From Tachypleus tridentatus (Eukaryota; Arthropoda; Merostomata; Xiphosura; Limulidae): 64,000 bases of DNA. The stretch spans positions 65,649,558 to 65,713,557 of the forward strand of contig NC_134825.1 of the NCBI RefSeq assembly GCF_004210375.1, read 5' to 3'. Positions 41,077-48,662 of the stretch are shown here, one piece after another; the first letter of the stretch is position 1; every line of letters starts with the position of its first letter. The notes beneath the pieces were generated by a model. The model was not told the origin of the DNA, ran no database searches, and was given only the letters and a program-made list of their open reading frames with translations. The position numbers and the translations under genes are program-made.

Positions 41077-41711
41077 TATAGCAAAGTTATCGGGCTATCT
41101 GCTGAGTCCACCGAAGGGAATCGAACTTATATTACAGTATATTAATAAAATACCCTTTAAATTTTTAGACATTGTTAACATTAGCTTAAATTTTGTCTGG
41201 TTTATTTACAATTTCAAAATTTCATACATAGTTTGACTGCTGTTAGCATTAATATTACACTATATTAAAAAAACAAAACAAAAAATAACTGGTTTAATGC
41301 TAAGTGGTCAAGCCTTAACAAGAAGAATAAGAATAAAAAGCCAATCTATTAATTAAGAATGTTGTTTATAAGCTTTTACATTTAACAAGCTAACATTAAA
41401 TCAGTATTGACAATTAATACAACAATCAGTGAAAATTCTGGTGCATAAGCAAAAGAACTAACTTTTATTTTAAAGATTAATGTTGTTGTTAGGCCTTGTA
41501 ACTTTAGCCTTATGGTTGTCAAGTGATAATCTTTTGGGAGCAAATAATCTGTTGAAAGTACTAATTTAATATGATCTTCCAATACTACAAAAACATCCAC
41601 CATACCAGTACTAGTAATAATAATAGTAATAAACTACTAAGAAAACGTAGCGATTTTAAAAATGACTCACCCGCCAGCAAGAAGATGTATTATCGTATCG
41701 TAACTGGACAT
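22701..41711 (-). CDS. SLC25A36: Mitochondrial pyrimidine-nucleotide carrier, SLC25A33/36 type (7 coding exons)
   Basis: The join is 41671-41711, 39209-39481, 37740-37817, 36306-36406, 35053-35119, 34352-34632 and 22701-22948. Every junction has GT/AG ends, the phases agree, and the total is 1089 nt (362 aa plus TGA). Residues 26-31 (PLEVVK), 174-179 (PIWVVK) and 279-284 (PHEVVR) are the three carrier signature motifs. The PIW form of the second motif and the stretch [14 protein letters not shown] (323-336) are typical of the pyrimidine-nucleotide branch. Known members exchange cytosine, uracil or guanine nucleotides across the inner mitochondrial membrane, for mitochondrial DNA and RNA synthesis. 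Vertebrate members are about 311-321 aa. The extra length here is a Ser/Asn/Thr-rich loop (about residues 40-100) and an acidic C-terminus (EICEEEEDY). An in-frame TAG at 41727-41729 supports the start. SLC25A33 versus SLC25A36 cannot be separated by eye; arthropods may have a single ancestor of both. Confidence 0.95.
23451..23579 (-). repeat. SINE family 2 in carrier intron 6
   Basis: The tail TGTTTGCTTGTTTG is followed by GGCTATTTGTGCCCACCATA, and the head end reads CACTGTGCCACTGG. It aligns with the copies at 7569 and 45058, with about one change in six. Confidence 0.75.
26614..26731 (-). repeat. SINE family 3 with 9-bp target duplication
   Basis: The tail TGTGTGTGTTTTCATTTAGC, the block GGGCTATCTGATGAGTCCAC and the head end TACCGCTGTACTAGTGGGG. 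TTATGTCTA occurs at 26605-26613 and 26736-26744. A longer imperfect repeat (AACACAATTAA...AAATTATA) also flanks it. Confidence 0.75.
29480..29640 (-). repeat. SINE family 1, very old
   Basis: The block order CCCGTCTCTAATTTGTATTG, then TTGGGCTATTCTAATTGAAT, AGTGAGATT, and TTATAATACACTTACGG follows family 1, with heavy divergence. Confidence 0.45.
34352..34632 (-). CDS. SLC25A36: Carrier coding exon 6
   Basis: Residues 187-281. It contains [19 protein letters not shown] and [14 protein letters not shown] (helix 4), a basic linker ([11 protein letters not shown]), then helix 5 ([16 protein letters not shown]) at the start of the third signature motif. The acceptor is TACTTTTCAG and the donor GTGAGT. 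The exon is 281 nt, the longest in the gene. Confidence 0.94.
34765..34797. repeat. (AC)n microsatellite, 33 bp, in carrier intron 5
   Basis: An uninterrupted AC dinucleotide run 0.13 kb from the exon 6 acceptor, likely to vary in length. Confidence 0.97.
35053..35119 (-). CDS. SLC25A36: Carrier coding exon 5 (second signature motif)
   Basis: Residues 165-187: [20 protein letters not shown] plus QR. PIWVVK is the second signature motif, with Trp in the usual acidic position, as known for pyrimidine-nucleotide carriers. The acceptor is ATTATAG and the donor is GTATAG, which is weaker than the other donors. The exon is 67 nt. Confidence 0.92.
35120..37739 (-). other. Carrier introns 3 and 4 around exon 4
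   Basis: AT-rich intron sequence on both sides of exon 4 (36306-36406). No repeat or second gene is recognised. Confidence 0.75.
36306..36406 (-). CDS. SLC25A36: Carrier coding exon 4
   Basis: Residues 131-165: [13 protein letters not shown], then a short linker and [12 protein letters not shown]. It corresponds to the end of helix 2 and the start of helix 3. The acceptor is TTCTAG and the donor GTAAGT. The exon is 101 nt. Confidence 0.92.
37740..37817 (-). CDS. SLC25A36: Carrier coding exon 3
   Basis: Residues 105-131: [20 protein letters not shown] followed by GVAPSR. This is the family's matrix helix and the start of transmembrane helix 2 (the EG...[16 protein letters not shown] block). 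The acceptor is TTTTCACAG and the donor GTAAGC. The exon is 78 nt. Confidence 0.93.
38060..38720 (-). pseudogene. Decayed Penelope-like element, 3' end
   Basis: Read on the minus strand, 38288-38330 encodes [16 protein letters not shown] followed by a stop. This closely resembles the end of the GIY-YIG endonuclease of Penelope-like retroelements (LNRDxGRYxLSxIW). Weaker, frameshifted similarity extends up to about 38720. Below it, 38090-38170 has a non-coding tail containing TGAAACATAGTGCATTC. It lies in carrier intron 2. Confidence 0.5.
39209..39481 (-). CDS. SLC25A36: Carrier coding exon 2 (first signature motif and long loop)
   Basis: Residues 14-105. The exon starts after a CTAG acceptor and ends at a GTAAGT donor. 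It carries [20 protein letters not shown] and then about 65 residues rich in Ser, Asn, Thr and Cys, ending WRCLK. That loop faces the matrix in this family. It is longer than in vertebrate members and looks low in complexity. Confidence 0.93.
40755..40950 (-). pseudogene. C-terminal fragment of a CR1/L2-like LINE ORF2
   Basis: The minus strand encodes [17 protein letters not shown] followed by a short tail. This resembles the C-terminal block (FFSNRVVNxWNxLP) known after the reverse transcriptase of CR1/L2/Jockey-type LINEs. No reverse transcriptase remains nearby. It is a 5'-truncated insertion inside carrier intron 1. Confidence 0.6.
41037..41126 (-). repeat. (TG)n microsatellite fused to a truncated SINE (family 3)
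   Basis: A 35-bp TG run (41037-41071) passes directly into TTTTCTTATAGCAAAG and GGGCTATCTGCTGAGTCCAC, the 3' part of the SINE family seen at 16831 and 26614. The copy is cut off in the B-box-like region (GAATCGAAC), so its head is missing. Confidence 0.75.
41671..41711 (-). CDS. SLC25A36: Carrier coding exon 1
   Basis: Encodes [13 protein letters not shown] plus two bases of the next Gly. The donor GTGAGT follows at 41670-41665. The exon matches the short N-terminal exon of this family, which ends just before the first transmembrane helix glycine run. The 5' UTR continues above 41711, and an in-frame TAG lies 18 nt upstream of the ATG. Confidence 0.92.
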
Positions 41712-42199
41712 AACGTAATTCACAATCTAATTGAATTTTCTGGAAAAACAAAAACAATGAATTACTACACACTATAGAAAAAATAGATGAAGTATTCAAT
41801 AGCAAAGAATAGTAGTATATTTTCTAAATGTTAATTTCCATGAAGTTATGGATATAATTATAAACTAGTTTCCAAAAGCCATGATAAAGTATCAGTCACA
41901 CTCACTATGCCAATAATGTTGTAAGTGTAACTTGTGCGTGTAGTATTAACTTCATAAAGTTAAAAGATATAAAACTTAATAGTCGAGTTACAACTTACAA
42001 TTTAGTTAGAGTTCAACCGTCTGACTGAGAATGAAAAGTTTATTTTCCATTACACTTGTACACACAGGAAAAACGTAGGAACTACTACGCTAGGAAAAAA
42101 ATGCAAAATTCAACAAATATTTACATACACACAAAATGTAAAATTTCAACTCGTTCAAAATAAATATCAGATTTAACACGAATATCCCAAATTACAAAC

Positions 42200-42320
42200 T
42201 ACACGTCTTACGTCGTACGGTTAATTCACGTCACCCCACAGCATGCCGGGACGTAAACAGAACTCACGGTCGATCACACCAAATGCACGTGAACAGTTGG
42301 TTTTCATTGGCGCTCAATAA
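42200..42320 (-). promoter_or_regulatory. Probable promoter region of the carrier gene
   Basis: This is a short CpG-rich island in AT-rich surroundings, about 0.5-0.6 kb upstream of the ATG. On the minus strand there is a CCAAT box (ATTGG at 42306-42310), an E-box CACGTG at 42286-42291, and GCATGCCGGGA near 42241. No TATA box is evident. The start site is not determined. Confidence 0.4.
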
Positions 42321-42843
42321 AGCCATGTGACTTTTATCAATGAAAACATTATTAAATTGCTACCATAATATATTCTCGGTTTATAAAAGTTAATGAAAAG
42401 GTATCTTTCGTTGGGATGGTTCTTTTAAATTATTTGGTGAAAATAAGGCTAAATTCCGACTAAATAACGAAAACAAATGAATTAATTTCTCCCTTAACTA
42501 CAGGCTACTATCACTTTTACAAAGTTGGACTTGGATTGCTGAGCCCAGAAATAACGTTTTCACTTTCAACATATTTTCTCCACTACTAACAAACAAATTT
42601 TATTAGCATAAAATTTTACGGCTAATAGATCAAGCAATTTAATATACGCGACAAATAACATTGATCCAAATAATTCACTGAAACTAAACATTTCACTGAA
42701 TGAAAGACATTCTATCAAGTATAACTAACACATTCCTTCGATACTTTTTATATTCATAACGCAGCGCAGCCTTGTTTCTAGATACTTTGCAAATTTTCTC
42801 GATCACTGATATTCAACTTTTTGGAAATTCCATAACTACTTTT

Positions 42844-43052
42844 CCTACTTGCTCTTTCACCCGTGGAGGCGTTATAATGGTACGGTCAATTCCACTATTC
42901 GTTGGTAAAAGAGTAGCCCATGAGTTGGCGGCGGGTGGGGATGATTAGCTTCCTTCCCTCTAGTCTTACACTGCTAAGTTAAGGACGGCTAGCGCAGATA
43001 GCCCTCGAGTAGCTTTGCGCGAAATTCTAAAAACAAAGAAACAAACAAACAA
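42844..43052 (+). repeat. SINE family 1, 5'-truncated, 10-bp target duplication
   Basis: The tRNA head is missing. The copy starts at TTGCTCTTTCACCCGTGG and runs to the AAACAAACAAAC tail. AACTACTTTT flanks it at 42834-42843 and 43053-43062, so the truncation happened during insertion. Confidence 0.88.
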
Positions 43053-43210
43053 AACTACTTTTGCAATAGTTGCTTGAACTGAATAACATATACCTTTTAA
43101 CTAATATGTTAATTAAAACAGTTAGAAATATATTACAACATTACTTCCTTCCTAGAATGTGAAGACCCTTGAAAAAATTTTACACACAAATAAAACAGTA
43201 CACAGTTTTG

Positions 43211-43485
43211 GGCCCGGCATGGCCAGGTGGGTTAAGGCGTTGGACTCATAATCTGAGGGTCGCGGGTTCGAATTGCCGTCGCACTAAACAGGCTAGCCCT
43301 TTCAGCTGTGAAGGTTTTGTAATATGATGGCCAATCTCACTATTCCTTGGTAAAAGAGTAGCCCAAGAGTTGGCTGTGGGTAGTGATGACAAGCTGCCTT
43401 CCCTCTAGTCTTACGCTGCTAAATTAGGGACGGCTAGCGGAGATAGCAATCGTGTAGCTTTGCGCGAAATTCAAAAACAAACAAA
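43211..43485 (+). repeat. SINE family 1, full length, CAT anticodon-like loop
   Basis: The head GGCCCGGCATGGCCAGGTGG is followed by GGACTCATAATCTGAGGGTC and GGGTTCGAATTGCC. This copy has CAT where most others have CGT in the anticodon position, which makes it the copy closest to an elongator tRNA-Met. Confidence 0.92.
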
Positions 43486-43489
43486 CACT

Positions 43490-45600
43490 AAGTTTTTGTG
43501 GTGGTTCTCTCTTTCAAGGACCATGGTATACAAATTGATTGTTCCTTTGCTGTTATTGGCTGTTCTGTCAGAAGAGTTCTTATAGGTAGGGTAGGTTGTT
43601 GTGTGAATTCACTCGTGGTTGTATCCTTGTTAATCATCTTAAAGCAGTCTGAAAACGAGCCTTGATTAAGTTTCTTTTCTAGAGTTACACATAAGCTTAT
43701 TTTTTCACTGACATTATTCAAAAGACAATCATGATAGATGACATTAGGCTTAAATCATCTGTCCGTTTGGATTCGGCAAAGTACATCATTGATTCTTTTC
43801 AGTAAAATGTGAGATCATTTCCAGCATCTGCTTAACTTTGAAGTTCATCTTTTCTTGAGACAGAAACTGCTCAGCAACGCCATGTAACTTTGATGGAATC
43901 AATTTTTGTAATAATTAATAGAGTGACTTTTCATTTTGTTGCTAACAGATTGAAGTCCTTCTCACGTAAAATCATACATAGTATTAATTACATTCCTTTA
44001 TTTCTCTCTATTTCTGTTTAAGACTCTCCTGAGTGACTCTTCACCAAATAAAAGTACAGAATAACCAACAGTCCTTTAAGCTTTTATCAAATCATAAAAG
44101 ATAATGCCGGTTGCTTGTAGCTTCATTTACTGCTGTATGATAATCCGTCACCAATAATGACTTTGCTATCACATTTTCTGATGATCATCCACACGAATGG
44201 TACATTTGTTAACAGTTTGCAGTATTATCTCTCCACTATGTTACCAGAAAATGGAAAAAAGAGCTGTTGGCTTGATCTTTATGATTCCAAAAATCTGACG
44301 CATTTTTTTGCCAGCAGAGTTTATTCAAAATTCACAGAATTAAGTTCTATAGGCACGCAAGATTTTGAAACAAATCAATTGGCGAGTTTCATAGCTAGAG
44401 CTTTTGTTTCCTAGTTTAAACAAAATGTGTTTTATTCCGTTTTGTGAAATAGTTTTCAAAACCATTGTGTATTTATTCGTATAATTATTTTGGGGCAGAA
44501 GACTAAGCACATTGACTCAAATCTCTTAAGCAGTGTTCCAACACATACTATTCTAGCTGCCATGATGTTTCTTTCGCGTCTTTTGAATTAATTTCATACA
44601 GATTTCCAGCATCTAATCCAGTATAAACATTATCTTACTTGTTCAAGTGTTTTCTTAACATCTATGTGTCCATCCATTGGAAGGTTTTGGAGATAATGAA
44701 GCTTCAAAATGTAAAGACTGTAAAAATACTAGATATAGTCATCGTTTCTGTTTACGTGTATCTTCCCATTTTTAATGTAACAGCTCTCTTGTAATCATAA
44801 CGGATCTTTCTGTGCTCTATACATCTTTTCTTCAGGGTTTACTGATCAACTATTTGATATCAGAGTCCTTCTTTTCTGTTACGAATCCACCGAATAATTG
44901 GTTTCACACTTGTAACTTTTACCTGAATATCTTTTAGTTGAGCATTGGACCATACTAGTTCTGTATTATTACTTGTAGATGTCACATCTCGTATTATATT
45001 GTGTTTCAAGTTGGTAATTACTACTCTCTTTTGCTTCCCCTTTTGTCACAGTGTTTATTGTTTGTTTGTTTGTTTTGAATTAAGCACAAAGCTACACAAT
45101 GGGCTATCTGTGCTATACCCACCACGGGTATTGGAACCCGGTCTTTAGTGTGTAAGTCCGCAAACATACCACTGTGCCACTGGGGGGCGACAGTATTTAA
45201 ATTCTTCATCAACATGTGAACTTCGGGATAACGTGTAAGCATTTTTTATGGTCCCATTCAGGACAATGCATATTTTAAAAATTGCACTTCTGGAATTTTT
45301 AAAGCCATATTGTATATGGTCTTTTGGATCGTGAAATTTCACCAATCATTTAAATATTCCAAGATATCTCCAAAGCGTACGCTTTTTCTCAGTGTACTTA
45401 ATGATGGAAATGACTTAGGATTTGGTCAATATATAGTGGCTCTTTTTGAGTTATACAACACCATCTTTTTGCAGCATTCGTTTTCTTTTTACAGCAGGCA
45501 TTCACATGTTCTTTTGTGTGTTGTACTTATGACAACATTGCTCTTACTGCAAAACCATTGGCATCTCTAACTAAAAAGGGAGGATATTCAGTAGTTGGTG
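43490..45600 (-). pseudogene. Ty3/Gypsy-type retrotransposon pol remnant
   Basis: Read from high to low coordinate, heavily broken frames show an RNase H-like block near 45430-45475 and a linker with NAYTLSR near 45220-45240. A family 2 SINE follows at 45058-45189, then an integrase zinc-binding block (HIDVKKTLEQVR) near 44640-44680. Weak integrase-core similarity lies near 44330-44460 and 44100-44160. The domain order fits Ty3/Gypsy pol. No LTRs, gag or env were recognised. Stops and frameshifts are frequent throughout, so it is a relic. Confidence 0.5.
45058..45189 (-). repeat. SINE family 2 nested in the Gypsy remnant
   Basis: The tail TTGTTTGTTTGTTTGTTTTG, then AAGCACAAAGCTACACAATG, a B-box-like region GTATTGGAACCCGG and the head end ACTGTGCCACTGGGGGGC. 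A 10-bp duplication with one mismatch (ACAGTGTTTA / ACAGTATTTA) lies at 45048-45057 and 45190-45199. Confidence 0.88.
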
Positions 45601-46311
45601 TACTAATACAGAAGTAGTAGATAATTATTTCTTCAGTAAGTTGAATGCTTATTCACAGTGAAAAGTACCATGAAATTTATTAATCTTTTCAAATAATTCG
45701 TGTTTTGGATGAGCTGTCAGAGAATTATTTTACTAAATGACAATAATAAGAGCACAGTTTAGAAAAATTTCTCACCTCACGCAGATTCTTTGATGTTTAA
45801 CCAGTAAGGACAGAGTCAATCTCTAATGATGCAAAAGAATCACTGTCGTATGTTTATTGTAGTGCATACACTTATTTTTGTGCAGTTTTCCTTTTTTTTT
45901 TTGCATGTGATGTATATTCTTCACTATGTATTGCGCAAGTCTCGCCTGCTCTCGAAACTTGTAGAGAATTCTTGAAAGTAACAATCAACAATACTTGTTT
46001 TACGAAAGCGCACTAGATCATTATCGAACATTCTAGAAACTCATGTGCTTCGTCTGTAAAAACCAACGCGCCGAGAGACAAATAATATTATTAATGGCCA
46101 GCTATAGTCAGAATGCTACATGCCTAGAAAAATATAATTGCGTTTAACGCCGGTGAATCAGTAAACTACAGAATTTGACCAGGAAATTTATAGATTTCGA
46201 ACATCACAAACATTCAATTTCAGTGAATTATTTCGGACGTTGGAATTTCTACGAAGACATTAAATATCTTCGCTAGGAAAGGTCAGCTTGTAAAGATGTG
46301 AAGCCAATCAA

Positions 46312-46598
46312 TTGTTTGTTTGTTTTGGAATTTCGCACAAAGCTACTCGAGGGCTATCTGTGCTAGCCGTCCCTAATTTAGTAGTGTAAGACTAGAGGGA
46401 AGGCAGCTAGTCATCACCACCCACCGCCAACCGCCAACTCTTGGGCTACTCTTTTACCAACGAATAGTGGGATTGACCGTCACATTATAACGGCCCCACG
46501 GCTGGGAGGGCGAGCGTGTTTGTCGCGACTCGGGCGCGAACCCGCGACCCTCAGATTACGAAATGCACGCCTTAACGCGTTAGGCCATGCCAGGCCCC
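46312..46598 (-). repeat. SINE family 1, full length, 12-bp target duplication
   Basis: The body is complete and contains a small local duplication (CCACCGCCAACCGCCAAC). GAAGCCAATCAA flanks it exactly at 46300-46311 and 46599-46610. Confidence 0.95.
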
Positions 46599-46610
46599 GA
46601 AGCCAATCAA

Positions 46611-47238
46611 ACTAGTTAGCTTAAGCGAGATGTAATAATGTCAACTAGAATTAATTTTCTCCTCATTGACCTGGATCGTCGAAAAAATATACGTTCTGGA
46701 CCGGATATAATAATCAGTACTGTCTGTAAGTTTGTAGAACTCTTGTAATAACTATTAGTAGTAACTGTTACGATAAATTGTATTGTTTTTATGTTTGTAT
46801 ATTTAAATATATTTGATTAAAAATGTGTGTGTCAATCGTTTTGGGAAATACCATAAATTTGATACATAATAACAATCAATTCAAATTCAAATTTCTGGTC
46901 CTTTGAAATTGTAATATGTAACATAATAAATCGGAGACTCGTCCGAAATAAACTATAATACGTAACAATGGATTCATATAACTCTCTCTCTGCTAACTAT
47001 ATGCTCCAGGAAACTCTCCTGTTCACAGAACAATTAACTTCTTGGGATTCAGCTTAAGGTTCTATTTCTCTGAGTGATTCAAAATCTTCTATAGCCATCC
47101 ATAAACTCTATCAAAGGTACTTTCTCATACAATTATATCATTCCAAATTAGCTCAGGCAAAGTATACTCCATCGTTTTTCAAATGTACTAGATACATTAC
47201 ATAATATAAATGGTAAAACAACAAATTGTCATTATCTA
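46611..47238. other. AT-rich spacer
   Basis: Nothing recognised up to the TA target of the Tc1-like element. Confidence 0.65.
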
Positions 47239-48660
47239 CAGTCATGTGAAAAAGTTAGGACACCCTATGAAAGCCTGTGTATTTTTATAACATTTTTGGA
47301 TGTATAGATATTTAATCGCAATTTTAACAATACTGAGAGATTATATGAATATAACTAAACAATTAAAACTGAAGAAAAGACTTTTCAAGATCTTCTGTAA
47401 ACGTAATTCTACAAAAATGCATATTCTAACTGATGAAAAAGTTAGGACACCCCCACATTTATTCCCATTTAAAATGGCTCAACTCACACAAAGGTGTATC
47501 ACACCAGGTGCACATGATTAGAAGATCGTTACTTAGCATTTTGAATGAGGCTTGCCCTATTTAAACCTCAGACATGTGTGCTCCTGACTGTTGAAGTGAG
47601 AGTGAGCACCATGGTGAGAGCAAAAGAGCTGATTGAGGCCTTCAGAAAGAAAATTATAGCAGCTTATGAGTCTGGTAAGGGATTTTAAAAGATCCCAAAA
47701 TATTTTGAAATCAGCCATTCCACTGTCCGGAAAACAGTCAACAAGTGGAGGGCTTTCAAAACAACTGCCAACATGCCCAGGTCTGGTCGTCCAAGCAAGT
47801 TCACCCCGAGAGCAGATCGCAAGATGCTAAAAGAGGTCTCCAAACACCCTAACATGTCATCACGGGACCTACATCAGGCTGTGGCTACTGTTGATGTGAA
47901 AGTGCATGCCTCTACAATCAGAAAGACTGCACAAGTTTAACATGCATGGGAGGTGTGCAAAGAGGAAACCTTTGCTCTCTAAGAGAAACATCAAGGCCAG
48001 ACTGAAGTTTGCCAGAGAGAATGTAGACAAAGACTAGGACTTCTGAAATAATGTTCTTTGTACAGAGTCCAAAATTGAACTATTTGGTCACCAGAACAGA
48101 GGACATGTTTGGCGTAAACCAAATACAGCATTCCAGGAAAAGAACCTCACACCAACTGTGAAGCATGAAGGTGGAAGTGTCATGGTTTGGGGTTGCTTTG
48201 CTTTAGCAGGACCTAAACAGCTCACAATCATAGAATCCACCATGAATTCTACTGTGTATCAGAGGGCGCTTGAGGATTATGTGAGACCATCTGTACGTAA
48301 ATTAAAGCTGAAGCAGAACTGGACCCTGCAACACGACAATGACCCAAAACATACTAGTAAATTCACCAAGGACTGACTGAAAACTAAGAAATGGAGAATC
48401 CTGGAATGGCCAAGTCAAAGCCCAGATCTTAATCCCATTGAGATATTGTAGGGTGAATTGAAACGGGCTGTACGTGCAAGAAATCCCTCAAACATCTCAC
48501 AGCTGAAAAATTTTGCATTGAGGAGTGGAGCAAAGTTTCTTCAGACCGATGTCAGAGACTGGTAGATGGCTACAAGAAGCGTCTCACTGCAGTTATTTCA
48601 GCCAAAGGGGGTAACACTAGCTATTAGGGGGTAGGGTGTCCTAACTTTTTCACATGACTG
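47239..48660 (+). mobile_element. Tc1-like DNA transposon, complete but inactive (1422 bp)
   Basis: The two ends are perfect inverted repeats of 29 bp (47239-47267 and 48632-48660, outermost CAGTCATGTGAAAAAGTTAG). They are flanked by TA at 47237-47238 and 48661-48662, the duplicated Tc1/mariner target. An inner direct repeat of the terminal motif (GATGAAAAAGTTAGGACACC) lies near 47432-47451; no equivalent is seen on the right. A broken transposase fills the middle. Confidence 0.96.
47611..48627 (+). pseudogene. Tc1-family transposase, broken
   Basis: The ATG at 47611 opens MVRAKELIEAFRKKIIAAYE, followed by paired helix-turn-helix regions with ISHSTVRKTVNKW and a GRPSKFTPR linker. The DDE domain keeps the second Asp (LQHDNDPKHTSK) and the final Glu (SPDLNPIE). 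The first catalytic Asp codon is absent: VLCTESKIELFG reads where the family has ...TDESK.... In-frame stops occur near 47685, 48030-48045, 48374, 48447 and elsewhere, and frameshifts near 47925 and 48510. The family C-terminus (GYKKRLTAVISAKGGNTSY) ends at 48627. The span equals 339 codons, normal for the family. Confidence 0.93.
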
Positions 48661-48662
48661 TA

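Larger units (their letters stand above)
39482..41670 (-). other. Carrier intron 1
   Basis: AT-rich. It contains a LINE 3' coding fragment (40755-40950) and a TG repeat fused to a truncated SINE (41037-41126). Nothing else is recognised. Confidence 0.85.

Noticed and set aside
43211..43290. Possible genuine tRNA-Met gene
   Set aside because: The head has A and B boxes and a CAT loop, but the acceptor stem does not pair properly and the sequence continues into the SINE body and tail.
48158..48376. Open frame of 72 codons that could look like a small gene
   Set aside because: It is the catalytic part of the broken Tc1 transposase (GGSVMVWGCFALAGPKQL), flanked by frameshifts and inside perfect transposon ends.
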